Assembly: GCA_028822445.1 (NCBI GenBank) | Contig: JAPKDQ010000004.1 | Span: forward strand, 124,001 to 188,000 | Origin: Rhodospirillaceae bacterium | GTDB taxonomy: Bacteria; Pseudomonadota; Alphaproteobacteria; Rhodospirillales; Rhodospirillaceae | Length of the DNA stretch: 64,000 nucleotides | Direction of reading: 5' to 3' | In this document: positions 19,501 to 27,667 of the stretch, in pieces | Layout of the letters: the number at the start of each line of letters is the position of its first letter | Position numbering within the stretch: the first letter of the stretch is position 1 | Translations under genes and position numbers: made by a program | Notes under the pieces: generated by a model | The model's input: the letters and a program-made list of their open reading frames with translations, nothing else | What the model was told of the DNA's origin: nothing | The model's database searches: none

Positions 19501-19688
19501 AGGCGTTCAGCGTCGCTTGGTGAGACACCGTCTAGGATGACTGAAATAAAGATTAGCGGGAATGTGATTTCCGGTTCCGCTTCTTTTGGAATGTCGACGT
19601 ACGCTACCATCCCGGCAATGAACAAGACGAAGAATCCTGATATCACCATGCGTGAACGGTCAAGGGCAGCAGATATGAGCGCGTTCAT
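16536..19688 (-). CDS. RND efflux transporter permease, first copy of pair
   Basis: The 1050-residue inner-membrane permease is clearly paralogous to the next gene. It shares the PRE/PKEAEP start of the first loop, VGLLVDGAIVVVENAD in helix 4 and LAGIVVNNNIVLLD in helix 10. The distance from its stop to the next start is about 100 bp and from the adaptor gene about 200 bp, so the three are likely one transcription unit read leftward. No outer-membrane factor is encoded here; the TolC-type protein at 47485 is a candidate partner. The start ATG at 19688 begins directly with a typical RND N-terminal amphipathic helix and TM1. Confidence 0.9.
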   Translation of the reverse strand: MNALISAALDRSRMVISGFFVLFIAGMVAYVDIPKEAEPEITFPLIFISVILDGVSPSDAERLLIRPIEEEVQALAGIKVVKATGFQGGASVTLEFEVDTDLQDALADTRAAIDRAKPDLPTDAEEPSVIEFDSSGFPIMSVTISGQLPERTLLQLSRDLRDRVAQISNVLEATISGIREEQVEIVINPLMVEHYGLNNTELFQLFSRSNRLVAAGSLDTGKGRFAVTLPGLFEGIDDILSLPVKADANGTVLFSDIGEVRRTFKDATTLVRVNSDPAITLDVKNRRGTNIFDTAFDVRRIVDDEIKDWPEGAEVRFITDRSVNIRAQLDSIQNGVVLAIFLVMTLCMAMLGIRSGLLVGMAIPGAFLTGIFFMYLLGLSINFVAIFGLILSVGLLVDGAIVVVENADRRIKGGQKPSSAYTDSAKRMAWPIITSTGTTMAAFVPLLFWPGMIGQFMGLLPLTIILVLTASVAMALIFVPTIGSVIRRNDAGSASVDDEASLVDPAKETGITGFYVKLLKGALNHPSKVIGATFALLFIVPALFIKFGPGLTLTPSEEPRAVMLEVKALGNLSIDEQDRLVGEVEQRILDIEDFEHVYVRTGTPPGSSNSDADLIGEIRLIFKQWGSRRSGDEILAEVARRTNDIAGVKIEAKKQLYMTSDIAIELVLGSKNPTALNLTARHVRGIFDNVEGLRNIDDTLPPPGIEWQLSVDRSEAAKYGVDITLVGESIRLITNGLRLGNYRPDDSEDEIDIVVRYPAQYRTVRQLDDIRIETQKGLVPISNFVSRDPVQKIAEIERTDSRRTITLTAGVLPGVLTNEKVKEIKAEIAKLGIDQTIDLTFKGEELDAQESTDFLVTAFSLAMFLMAMILLAQFNSFYAVALIMSSVILSTIGVFLGLLITNSPFIITQSGVGIIALAGIVVNNNIVLLDTYFIFRKKPISTYEAILRTGVERLRPVFLTTATTVLGLLPMALQIGVDFFDRSIEFGAPALQFWRHLASAIIWGLIFATALTLIVTPAALMAQRNIIMWFNGLKTKNYAAVGNISLTRNE

Positions 19689-19886
19689 GACGGATAACCA
19701 AACATTATTAGAGATTAGGCATAGCGAGCATAGAGCCCGAGAATTATTTGAAAGGGCAGCAGATAATTTTTTTCGGCACTATAGAAACTCTAAGCCCTCC
19801 AGCCAATTAACAGATTGAATCAATTGAGTAACTGACGGTAACAAGGCTGTTTGATAGCGGTAAAACCGCGGTTTAATCGATAGGCC

Positions 19887-20978
19887 TTAGGATTGATCAG
19901 AGGTTAGAGAAACGGTGACTGGGTCAACTTTTTGACCAACTGCCACATAGTCTTGTCCAACGACAACGATTGTCGCTTTTGGAGGAAGGCCTGCGACCCA
20001 GGTGCCTTGCGGGCCATCATCGAGGATTGTCACCGGCCAAAAGCGGATCGTGTCATTGGTGTCTACAGTCTTGATCCCGATCTGACCATTATCTGACAGG
20101 GTAAGCACTGAAGGTGAGACGCTATGTGCTAACTCTTCGCCGGCTGGAAGGCGTAATTGTGCTGCAAGACCAGCAAGGACAACTGAGTTAGGGTTGGGCA
20201 CAAGAAGTTCGATTTTGAATGTGCGGGTGCTGGGGTCAGAGACCGACGCGACGTAGCTTAGTTCGCCTTCAATTTCGGTTCCGTCCGACAAAACAACGCT
20301 GCCTGGCATGCCGATTTTTACTTCGCGCACGTTTCTTTCTGAAATCTGGCCTGTTACCTTAAGTGGGTCCAGGTCGACTACTGTTCCGATTTTGTCACCT
20401 ACATTCAGGACTGCGCCGACATCTGTTTCCCGCGTATCGAAAATGCCGTCAAATGGTGCACGGACTGTTGTGTTAGCGAGATCGAGCTCAAAGCGAACGA
20501 CATCCGCTCTGGCTTGCTGGAACTGTGCTTCTGCTTCAGCCCGCCGGACTTGGGTTCCAAAGCTTTGTTTGGCAAGTTGCCGTGCGGCTTCAACTTGAAT
20601 TCGACGTTGTTCGACGGACGCACGTGCCTGGGCAAGGCGAGCTGCTCGGTCATTAATCGCTATCTTTAGGATGGCATCGTCTTTTGTGACTGGCCGGCCT
20701 TCCATGACGAGCAGTTCTTCGGCGCGGCCGGAGACTTCTGCGCGAAGCTCGACGGTCCGTGATGCTGCGGTGCGGCCTTGCAAGATGATCTCGCTCTGAA
20801 AGGACTGGGCTGTTGAGTTTTGAACTCGGACTGAAGGGGGCGCTGCTTCAGCTTGATTAAGCTCTGATTCCGCATTGGCATTAGTCGAATCAGAACCGTT
20901 ACTAGTCAGCATGCCCGATGCGATCCAAGCTACTCCTGTAAGGAGAATTGCGATTGCTGTCAGTTGTGCCTTATTCAT
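19887..20978 (-). CDS. RND efflux periplasmic adaptor (membrane fusion protein)
   Basis: The 363-residue HlyD/MFP protein has an N-terminal membrane anchor (about 7-25), a lipoyl-like domain containing ILQGRTAASRTVELRAEVSG, a short alpha-hairpin (about 110-165), FDGIFDTRETDVGAVLNVGD closing the lipoyl half, and beta-barrel and membrane-proximal domains. It connects the two downstream RND permeases to an outer-membrane channel. The hairpin is short, as in adaptors that meet TolC-like proteins tip to tip. A 12-bp palindrome (AAACCGCGGTTT, 19863-19874) lies just after its stop, inside the presumed operon. Confidence 0.88.
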   Translation of the reverse strand: MNKAQLTAIAILLTGVAWIASGMLTSNGSDSTNANAESELNQAEAAPPSVRVQNSTAQSFQSEIILQGRTAASRTVELRAEVSGRAEELLVMEGRPVTKDDAILKIAINDRAARLAQARASVEQRRIQVEAARQLAKQSFGTQVRRAEAEAQFQQARADVVRFELDLANTTVRAPFDGIFDTRETDVGAVLNVGDKIGTVVDLDPLKVTGQISERNVREVKIGMPGSVVLSDGTEIEGELSYVASVSDPSTRTFKIELLVPNPNSVVLAGLAAQLRLPAGEELAHSVSPSVLTLSDNGQIGIKTVDTNDTIRFWPVTILDDGPQGTWVAGLPPKATIVVVGQDYVAVGQKVDPVTVSLTSDQS

Positions 20979-21320
20979 GAATCGTAGCCTAAACTTAAAC
21001 GTTAAAATTTTATGTGTGTATTTACTACGCCCAGAACTGCTCCGTGTATCAGTTACTTAGGCATCATTCTTGTTTTTGAAGTGGGCATTTGTGAAAGGTC
21101 AATGCCGGTTGGGCTGGAATTTTATCCCAGTTAATTTTCTAGACAGTTCGATGCCACAATCACTGGGTTTGTGCCATGGAAGTTTGGTAACGGACTGTGA
21201 CCGATACCCGTGAATAGTTCTTTTCTGCCATAAAATGTCCTAGGTCAGACACATTTCCTGTTTACAAGTGAGTAGAACTAACTAGTTTTCTCAACGAATT
21301 TTCGCCACAAGGGGTTAAGT

Positions 21321-21731
21321 ATGACGCGTCTTTTTGCCTTAGCTTTTGCCGTTTTTGCATTTTCAGTTGGTATTGCGATGCCTGCCGCTGCACAGGATGA
21401 AATGACTGAAGAACAACTGATGAAGCGGGGAAAGCGCGTATTTGTTCTGTGCCGATCTTGCCATACTTTGGAAGAAGGCGCTCGCAATAAGGTCGGACCA
21501 AACTTGCACGGTCTTTTCGGAAGCAAAGCTGGGACAAAGGAAGGTTTCCGCTACTCTGATGTGGTTAAAGAGTCTGGCATCGTGTGGTCGTCTGAGACCC
21601 TTGAGGAGTGGCTGGTTAAGCCAAAGGACTTCCTTCCGGGAAATAAGATGGCGTTTGCTGGGGTTCGTAAAGGGACCGATCGTCTGGCATTGATTACTTA
21701 TTTGACGGCGTTGACTGCGGCATCTGAATAA
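21321..21731 (+). CDS. soluble class I cytochrome c
   Basis: The 136-residue protein has a signal peptide (to about PAAAQ, residue 25), a heme-binding CRSCH motif (C44, C47, H48), [11 protein letters not shown] as in mitochondrial-type/c2 cytochromes and a Met axial ligand in GNKMAFAG (M110). It is a periplasmic one-electron carrier, probably between the bc1 complex and an oxidase or dehydrogenase. It is monocistronic, with a strong intrinsic terminator 22 nt after the stop. Confidence 0.9.
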   Translation: MTRLFALAFAVFAFSVGIAMPAAAQDEMTEEQLMKRGKRVFVLCRSCHTLEEGARNKVGPNLHGLFGSKAGTKEGFRYSDVVKESGIVWSSETLEEWLVKPKDFLPGNKMAFAGVRKGTDRLALITYLTALTAASE

Positions 21732-21753
21732 GCTGGGCAACCTAAGGTGTTTT

Positions 21754-21782
21754 AAAACGGGGCCAAAAGGCCCCGTTTTTTT
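21754..21782 (+). terminator. intrinsic terminator of the cytochrome c gene
   Basis: An 8-bp GC-rich stem (ACGGGGCC / GGCCCCGT) with an AAAA loop, followed directly by seven T. A textbook rho-independent terminator. Confidence 0.92.
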
Positions 21783-22184
21783 GTATCTAGAATTTCCCTA
21801 AACGTAATCTTGCTTGGAATGTGCCCATACACCACGCCTTTTTTGAGAAAAGAGATCCTAAAACAAAGGCCTAGTGCTTGGTTCAAACGATTGCCAGGGT
21901 GGGGAAAAACCCCAGTTCTGCTCGTCTGAACATGCTAATTACGAATATCCGACTGTTGGGCCAGCCCGTGGCGCTAAGCGGCCGCCATCAAGCCTTGTGT
22001 GATTATACATTAGTTCAAAGAGCCGGGCTACGAAGACAATTATACCCATCACCCGTGCAGGTGAGCCTGCTCCGCAGAATGTGCTGGAACATCTTAAAGC
22101 CGCCAAACAGGCTAGACGCACTCTCCGGAAAAAAAGAAGCCCTACGCCGCGCAAAACGGGCTGGGGTGTTTGAAGGGGGTTGCG
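21783..22184. other. intergenic region without a supported gene
   Basis: About 400 bases between the cytochrome c terminator and the hydrolase stop. One plus-strand frame at about 22005-22175 stays open for 56 codons with a basic, plausible protein-like composition (ITRAGEPAPQNVLEHLK...), but it has no start or ribosome site and I recognise no family. It may be a gene remnant. Confidence 0.3.
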
Positions 22185-23090
22185 CTACTGCACTCGCAAA
22201 ACGAATTCAGTCAGTTCACGGTTGAACCGCTCCGGATCTTCCATGAATGGCGCGTGCCCAATATTTTCGTACTTCGACAGCGTGCCATTGGGTAGGACGT
22301 CTAAGATGCGGGTCGCGCCCTCGTAGTTGACGATGAGGTCTTTCGTGCCATGACTAACCAGCACGGGAACGGTTGTTTTGGCTGCAAGGTCAGTGTTGTC
22401 TGACGGGTATCCCATCATTGCACGGCGAACGTAGTGGGGGGTCATCATGTTAAACGTGATGTTGGTTTGCCGAACGTTAGCCGGCAATGGCTCTTCGGTT
22501 ACCAAGTCTATAAATGCCGTCACGCCTTCCAAGTTTACATTGATGTCTGGCGACATCATCTGACCAAACCAGGCCGTGTTTTGACCTGGCTTAGGTGGTG
22601 GTGGAGGGACGGCTCCCAGCAGCGAGGTGTTGGCACCAACCAAATTAATTCCAGCGATCCCTTCGACGCCGTAGTGGCGAATATAATTCATGACAACAAA
22701 TCCCGCCCAGGACCAACCGACCAGCACAGGCTTATCGAGCTTTTCCTGTTTGATAATTTCTGCGATATCTTCGGCCCAGAGCTGGCTTGATTGGTAGCCT
22801 CCGGGATCAGTGGGTTTGCCAGAGGCCCCATGTCCTCTTAAATCAAAAACGGTAATTGAAAACTTATCGGCAAGATCAGATTTAATTTGCATGTCCCAGC
22901 TTAGGTAACTCTGGGAAAACCCATGAATAAACAAAATATCGGGGCCGTCTGGATTACCGCCACGGCCAACTGATAAAGGCACGTCTCCACCACCAGAGAT
23001 GGTCTTAAAGTTGAGGTCCATTGCGAGGGCTGCTCCGTTAATCATAAGGCTTGCCGAAACGATACTTATGATGAGGGCATAGCTTTTCAT
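22185..23090 (-). CDS. exported alpha/beta hydrolase
   Basis: The 301-residue protein has a signal peptide (about 1-23, GAALA-MD) and a complete alpha/beta hydrolase fold: oxyanion HGFSQ (about 56-60), DLRGHGASGKP, nucleophile elbow GWSWAG (Ser127), acid Asp251 in HGTKDLI and His279 in IGHAPFMEDPERF. It resembles the haloperoxidase/epoxide-hydrolase branch of esterases. A proline-rich cap insert (PPPPPKPG) follows the core. It is probably periplasmic. The substrate is unknown; neighbouring metabolic genes suggest a role in breaking down an ester or lactone (inference). Confidence 0.85.
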   Translation of the reverse strand: MKSYALIISIVSASLMINGAALAMDLNFKTISGGGDVPLSVGRGGNPDGPDILFIHGFSQSYLSWDMQIKSDLADKFSITVFDLRGHGASGKPTDPGGYQSSQLWAEDIAEIIKQEKLDKPVLVGWSWAGFVVMNYIRHYGVEGIAGINLVGANTSLLGAVPPPPPKPGQNTAWFGQMMSPDINVNLEGVTAFIDLVTEEPLPANVRQTNITFNMMTPHYVRRAMMGYPSDNTDLAAKTTVPVLVSHGTKDLIVNYEGATRILDVLPNGTLSKYENIGHAPFMEDPERFNRELTEFVLRVQ

Positions 23091-23350
23091 AGACTATATT
23101 TCCTAACACTGACCTGATTAAAATATATTTAGCTAACCTAGTAGGCCGAGGCATGGATTTGAATGTTTGAGATTCTTATAGATCAGAATCATAGTCGGTT
23201 GTTAAGAGCGCTGTCGGGATGCGTCCAGTGTATGACGCTGTCTATCCGCTTCTGCGCGGTTCAGTCGACCGTGCTGAGCGTTTCGGTGAAACCCGAACTT
23301 TTGCCGGCTTCCGGCATACGCGACTGTGGTCGAGTTCGTCTAATCCATAT

Positions 23351-23791
23351 CTAAATGTGCGCGTAACCTTCGGGCTCGAAGCTTTCGTGATGATGAAGCA
23401 TCATCCAGCGTCCATTTACCTTACGCATAACGTCAGTTATCCGCATGTTAGCCGATAGGGCATTTGGTGGTTCCCACGCGGCTTCCATATGGCACAGTAC
23501 GATGGCCATATCACCGAGGATATCGGCCTTGAGTGGATTGAGCGTGAACGAGAACGGGCCGCGTGCTTTCGTGTTCTCCTGATCCGTCTTATGGAACTCT
23601 TTCACCTCGGCTAGAGATTTGAACAACCGGGGCAGTGTGCCATCCCATACGGAATACTCTGGCAGTTGCACGCCTTCGATTTTATCTGGCTGAAACGTGC
23701 GATAGGCCTCGTAGACGCTTTCAATCACTTTGAATGCAGATTCTTCGTCTGAGCCCAGGGTCAAAGAAATGAACTCACGTACAATACTCAT
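23351..23791 (-). CDS. SnoaL/NTF2-like protein
   Basis: The 146-residue protein fits the cone-shaped NTF2-like fold (SnoaL_3/DUF4440 type): an N-terminal helix pair, then alternating strands ending VMRKVNGRWMMLHHHES, the usual last hairpin. The family includes small isomerases and dehydratases as well as binding proteins without catalysis, so no reaction is assigned. It is divergent from the dicupin operon and 260 bp downstream (in its own direction) of no other gene on its strand, so probably monocistronic. Confidence 0.75.
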   Translation of the reverse strand: MSIVREFISLTLGSDEESAFKVIESVYEAYRTFQPDKIEGVQLPEYSVWDGTLPRLFKSLAEVKEFHKTDQENTKARGPFSFTLNPLKADILGDMAIVLCHMEAAWEPPNALSANMRITDVMRKVNGRWMMLHHHESFEPEGYAHI

Positions 23792-23942
23792 TAGCGATCC
23801 CTATCTAATAGTTTGGCGGTCGTACGCAGGGTTTTTGATTATGGCGGCGATCATGGTGGATCAAACTGGCCTCCGCAACGCGCTAATTTCTATATCGTGG
23901 GCCAAATAGCACTATATTTTTTGCTTTCTGCGTTTAGTAAAC

Positions 23943-23955
23943 TAGAAATTCTAGA
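23943..23955. promoter_or_regulatory. palindrome upstream of the dicupin operon
   Basis: CTAGAAATTCTAG is two perfect 6-bp arms around one A. It lies between the divergent NTF2-like and dicupin genes, immediately upstream of the dicupin ribosome site (TGGGGAGA, 23961-23968), where a repressor could block initiation. No regulator gene is adjacent. Confidence 0.35.
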
Positions 23956-23973
23956 AATGATGGGGAGACCGTG

Positions 23974-24822
23974 ATGACCCGGCCACACTGTATGTTTATT
24001 CAGGCACAAGATGTGCCTTGGGGGCAAAGCTTCTCGGAATGTAGCTGGGCCGACATAGAGCTCAAAGTGCTCAGTAGAGACGCTGAAACTGGCGGGTGCT
24101 CAGCCATTGTGCGCTACCCCGCTGGGTGGGAGCGGTCCGGTGATCGATACCTCACATGCCACGAAGAACTCCTCGTGCTTGCTGGCAGTTTAATTGTGAA
24201 CGGCGTTGAGTACGGCCCATATGGTTATGCCAATTTTCCGGCCGGCTATGCGCGGAAATTTTTTTCTGCGCCGCAAGGAGCGGTGGTCCTGACGATGTTT
24301 TCTGAGACACCGACTGAAGTTCAAGGTGCAGCGCCAGATGGCTTGTTTGATGAGAAACTCCTGGTCGAGAAAATCGACATCGCTCCTGATGGTTTGGAAG
24401 GCTGGACCGAGAACCCATACACCCGGTACCTGATGGGCACGGGCGTTCGTCCATTGCGGGAAGATCCGTATACCGGTGAGATCAGTATTCTTTATGCGGC
24501 GTTGCCGTTCCGGTTCATGGAGAAACAGTGGACCCATTCGACGGTGCAAGAGATGTTCGTGCTGTCAGGCGAATACGCGATTAATGATGTGGGGGTGATG
24601 TGCCCCGGGTCTTATGCTTGGTGGGAACCTGAGCATCTGCATGGTCCCTACGGATCACACACTGGGTTCATGATGTTCATACGATCAGTCGGCGGGCCTT
24701 TGACCAATAAGCTCGGTGAAGACGTCATCACTGTTGACTTTGACGCGCCCTATAAGCCCGTGATCGAGTCAGACGACTTAAAACCGTATGCGAAGCCGCC
24801 GGTTCGTCGTACGTTATATTAA
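23974..24822 (+). CDS. dicupin protein (DUF4437-like), first copy
   Basis: Two cupin barrels in 282 residues. Barrel 1 has the conserved CHEELLVLAGSLIVNG and PAGYARKF segments but lacks the usual HxH metal pair. Barrel 2 has H..VQEMFVLSGEYAINDVG ... MCPGSYAWWEPEHLHGPYGS, which retains plausible His/Glu metal ligands. Start ATG 23974 gives MTRPHCMFIQAQD, matching the MTRPHTCFVQAQE start of the sister copy at 25241; a GTG lies one codon earlier. It is the first of three co-directional genes (dicupin, NTF2-like, dicupin). Cupins of this kind include dioxygenases and isomerases; the reaction is not known. Confidence 0.75.
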   Translation: MTRPHCMFIQAQDVPWGQSFSECSWADIELKVLSRDAETGGCSAIVRYPAGWERSGDRYLTCHEELLVLAGSLIVNGVEYGPYGYANFPAGYARKFFSAPQGAVVLTMFSETPTEVQGAAPDGLFDEKLLVEKIDIAPDGLEGWTENPYTRYLMGTGVRPLREDPYTGEISILYAALPFRFMEKQWTHSTVQEMFVLSGEYAINDVGVMCPGSYAWWEPEHLHGPYGSHTGFMMFIRSVGGPLTNKLGEDVITVDFDAPYKPVIESDDLKPYAKPPVRRTLY

Positions 24823-24850
24823 TACAAGTTAGGCATCGAGGAGGGGAAAG

Positions 24851-25228
24851 ATGTCCGACGCCGTCGAAACGGTAAAAACGTTCCTGGACGCGTTGATGCG
24901 AAGGGATATGGACTCAGTGAGCGGGCTCTTGGGCCCAGGCTTTCGCATGACGGTAAGCGGTGGTCACGTGTTCACATCGCCAGCCGAGTTTGCTGCCTTT
25001 TCGAAGGGGCGTCATAAGGGCGCTCGCAAAAACACCACCCAATATGATGCTATGCATGGAGAAGACTGCACGGTGGTGTATGCGCGGGGCTCTATGGCGG
25101 GAACCTGGAACGATGATAGCTTGTTTGAAGGGGTTCGCTATATCGATCGCTTTGAAGTTGCCCACGGTAAGATCGTCGATATGCGGGTATGGAGCGACAT
25201 GTCTGAATTCCGGCCTTCTGAGGATTAA
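24851..25228 (+). CDS. NTF2-like protein between the dicupins
   Basis: The 125-residue SnoaL/NTF2-like protein has helix 1 VETVKTFLDALMRRDM and the C-terminal strand pair VRYIDRFEVAHGKIVDMRVWSD. It is a clear paralogue, of identical length, of the protein at 36199-36576, sharing VRYIDRF and IVD..VW.D. A GAGGGGA ribosome site precedes the start. It lies 28 nt after the first dicupin and 12 nt before the second, so all three should be co-expressed. It may act on the same intermediate as the cupins (inference). Confidence 0.75.
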   Translation: MSDAVETVKTFLDALMRRDMDSVSGLLGPGFRMTVSGGHVFTSPAEFAAFSKGRHKGARKNTTQYDAMHGEDCTVVYARGSMAGTWNDDSLFEGVRYIDRFEVAHGKIVDMRVWSDMSEFRPSED

Positions 25229-25240
25229 AAGAAAACTTGA

Positions 25241-26104
25241 ATGACGCGCCCGCACACATGTTTTGTCCAGGCCCAGGAGATCCCGTGGGTTGATGGTATC
25301 CCGGGTAATCCGGATGCCGCCATTCAGAGTAAGGTGCTGAGCGAAGATAGAGGCACAGGGGCTTTTACCGCGATTCTCAAAATCGCGCGGGGGTTTTCAC
25401 GTCGAGGTCCAGTACATTTTGGCTGCGATGTAGAAATATACGTCTTGGAAGGGGAATTGGAGGTCAATGGTATCAAATATACTAAGGACAACTATACCTT
25501 CTGGCCGTCTGGGTACTTGAGAGACACAACGGCGTCGAAAGAGGGCTGTGTTGTGCTGGCCTTGTTCGATGGCTTCCATCAGCCGATCTTGGGTGCAGCG
25601 CCTGACGGGCATTTTCGCGAAGATAAATTGATAACTAAACTCGATGTCTATGCCATGGAATGGCAGACGGGTGTTGCGGGGTCTGTAACCAGTAAACCGT
25701 TATCGCCGGATATTTTTACCAAGAAGCTGCGGGTTGACCCCGAGACTCAAGAGCAGACGTTCTTATACTCGGCACTACCACATCATGCGCCGCCACCCAT
25801 AATGAAGGGCAAGTTCGGCCATCCGATGATTGAAGAGCTCTTCGTCCTATCCGGTGAGTATACCTTTGGAGATGTTGGGCGAATGGGTCCTGGTGGTTAT
25901 GCCTGGTGGCGTGAGAATGAGATGCATGGCCCCGCGGGCAGTGAGATTGGTTATAACTTATTCATTCGAATTTATGGTGGCCCGCTAAAGAATAAGTTTG
26001 TTGAGGAAGCTTCTCCCTTTTCCTTTAGGCCAGAACACAATCCCGCCCTGCCAGATACGCTGAAGCTCTATAGCGCGCCGTATCCATTTACAGACCCATG
26101 GTGA
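25241..26104 (+). CDS. dicupin protein (DUF4437-like), second copy
   Basis: The 287-residue paralogue of the protein at 23974. The first barrel has CDVEIYVLEGELEVNG and WPSGYLRDT. The linker GAAPDGHF matches GAAPDGLF in the sister. The second barrel has HPMIEELFVLSGEYTFGDVG and YAWWRENEMHGPAGS with candidate metal ligands (His of HPMIEE, Glu, His of EMHGP). Both copies end with a GGPL.NK motif. Tandem copies around an NTF2-like gene suggest duplication with divergence for two related substrates, or a heteromer (inference). It converges on queE with 16 nt between. Confidence 0.75.
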   Translation: MTRPHTCFVQAQEIPWVDGIPGNPDAAIQSKVLSEDRGTGAFTAILKIARGFSRRGPVHFGCDVEIYVLEGELEVNGIKYTKDNYTFWPSGYLRDTTASKEGCVVLALFDGFHQPILGAAPDGHFREDKLITKLDVYAMEWQTGVAGSVTSKPLSPDIFTKKLRVDPETQEQTFLYSALPHHAPPPIMKGKFGHPMIEELFVLSGEYTFGDVGRMGPGGYAWWRENEMHGPAGSEIGYNLFIRIYGGPLKNKFVEEASPFSFRPEHNPALPDTLKLYSAPYPFTDPW

Positions 26105-26120
26105 AGAATCTCCTGGTAGC

Positions 26121-26756
26121 TTATGGAATCCTTAGAATTTTGTGGGTCTGAAGGCTAAGTCGCCAGGCCGGGTTATCACGACAGAATGCGACACAGGCGT
26201 CTAAACTCTGCTGATAATTCGGGCCATCCATCGGCTGTACAAACCGATGAGAGAACTCCTGAATTTCTAGATCTAGCGGATTAAGGCCGTCTTGCGGATG
26301 GACGATTTTTAGCTCGCTGCCTTTGCGCTGAATTTGCTTAGTTCCCGCTTTGGGGCTGACACAAATCCAATCGACACCGGCTGGGACTGGCAGTGTGCCA
26401 TTGGTCTCAATCGCGATCTCAAACCCTTGGCCGTGAAGAGCAGTAACGAGGTCATCGTCCAGTTGTAGGAGCGGTTCACCCCCTGTGAAAACGACATATT
26501 TTCTGTCCAACCCTCTTGCAGGCCAATAGCGTGCTATCTTAAGGGCGAGATTAGCTGCCGATGAGAACGATCCGCCACCTGCTCCGTCAGTGCCGACAAA
26601 GTCAGTATCGCAAAACTGACACTGTGCGGTGGCGCGGTCTTCCTCCCGTCCAGACCATAGATTGCAACCTGAAAAACGGCAGAATACTGAGGCGCGTCCG
26701 GTATGAGCGCCTTCGCCCTGGAGTGTGTAGTAGATCTCTTTGACTGCGTAGGTCAC
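26121..26756 (-). CDS. queE: 7-carboxy-7-deazaguanine synthase QueE
   Basis: A 211-residue radical-SAM enzyme converting 6-carboxy-tetrahydropterin to 7-carboxy-7-deazaguanine in queuosine precursor synthesis. The cluster motif is the proteobacterial C-x14-C-x2-C variant (C of FSGCNLW, then CQFCDTDF). YYTLQGEG at the N-terminus and FTGGEPLLQ are family signatures. Start is GTG, supported by a perfect AAGGAGG site at 26761-26767. It overlaps the queC stop by 4 nt (GTGA), so the two are translationally coupled. Confidence 0.95.
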   Translation of the reverse strand: MTYAVKEIYYTLQGEGAHTGRASVFCRFSGCNLWSGREEDRATAQCQFCDTDFVGTDGAGGGSFSSAANLALKIARYWPARGLDRKYVVFTGGEPLLQLDDDLVTALHGQGFEIAIETNGTLPVPAGVDWICVSPKAGTKQIQRKGSELKIVHPQDGLNPLDLEIQEFSHRFVQPMDGPNYQQSLDACVAFCRDNPAWRLSLQTHKILRIP

Positions 26757-27481
26757 GCGGCCTCCTTAAAGCGGGCATATCCGGCGGACCTAAGGTCACA
26801 CGCAGGGCAATGGTTACAGCCGTACCCCCAGTCATGGCGTTTCTTCCGGTCACCAATGTAACAGGTATGCGAATATTCGATGATTAGGTCAGTTAGGGTC
26901 TGGCCACCGATGTCATGAGCCATGGCCCATATTGCTGCTTTATCGATGTGCATTAGCGGGGTTTCAATACGGAACGTCCGATCCATGCCTAGGGCGAGGG
27001 CAGCCTCTTGGGCGTCGATGGTGTCTCGTCGGCAATCTGGGTAGCCTGAATAGTCGGTTTCGCACATGCCGCCAATCAGCACGTTGATGCCACGGCGGTA
27101 GGCAAGCGCCCCAGCTGCATTGAGAAACGCCAGGTTTCGGCCTGGTACAAAGGTTGTGGGCAGTCCAGATTCATTAATTTCGATGGCGACGTCATGGGTC
27201 ATCGCCGTTTCGCCAAGGGCGCTGAGATAACCCAAGTCGACGACATGATCTTCCCCCAATCGCCGGGACCAATCGGGAAAGCTAGTGCGTATCTGCTCTA
27301 AGACGTTCAGCCGGCTTTTTAGCTCAACCCGGTGCCTTTGGCCGTAGTCGAAGCCTATTGTTTCTACCTTGGCATGGGTCTCAAGCGCCCAAGCAAGGCA
27401 CGTCGCTGAGTCCTGCCCCCCTGAAAAGAGAACCAGGGCGGTTTCGGCTGAATGGCGATCTGTTGTCACTTTGGTGTTCAT
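26753..27481 (-). CDS. queC: 7-cyano-7-deazaguanine synthase QueC
   Basis: The 242-residue enzyme turns 7-carboxy-7-deazaguanine into preQ0 with ATP and ammonia. The PP-loop is [14 protein letters not shown] near residue 18, and the zinc site is the C-terminal cluster CNHCPACD plus the upstream Cys of CYIGDR. QueE follows with coupled translation and queD is divergent, 186 bp away. I could not identify a preQ1 riboswitch in the gap. Confidence 0.95.
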   Translation of the reverse strand: MNTKVTTDRHSAETALVLFSGGQDSATCLAWALETHAKVETIGFDYGQRHRVELKSRLNVLEQIRTSFPDWSRRLGEDHVVDLGYLSALGETAMTHDVAIEINESGLPTTFVPGRNLAFLNAAGALAYRRGINVLIGGMCETDYSGYPDCRRDTIDAQEAALALGMDRTFRIETPLMHIDKAAIWAMAHDIGGQTLTDLIIEYSHTCYIGDRKKRHDWGYGCNHCPACDLRSAGYARFKEAA

Positions 27482-27667
27482 AGTCGCACTTTGACTAGTG
27501 GCGACGATAGGTCAAGAAACAATTTCAACATACTGTTTTTAAATCATTTATTGATATCTCTATTCTGGTAAATACTGAGCGTTTTCAAGCCGTGCTTTTT
27601 TGAAGCGTTGGTGGCATAGTCCGCCCGGTTTCAACACAGACCCTGCAAGTAGATCAGTTCAAGACCC

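Noticed and set aside
21878-22225. A 115-codon plus-strand frame over the gap and the hydrolase 3' end
   Set aside because: Arg-rich, no family resemblance, and it runs antisense into the hydrolase gene.
27482-27667. Possible preQ1 riboswitch between queC and queD
   Set aside because: I looked for the short H-type pseudoknot pattern of preQ1-I and found no matching stem and A-rich tail. An Infernal search would settle it.
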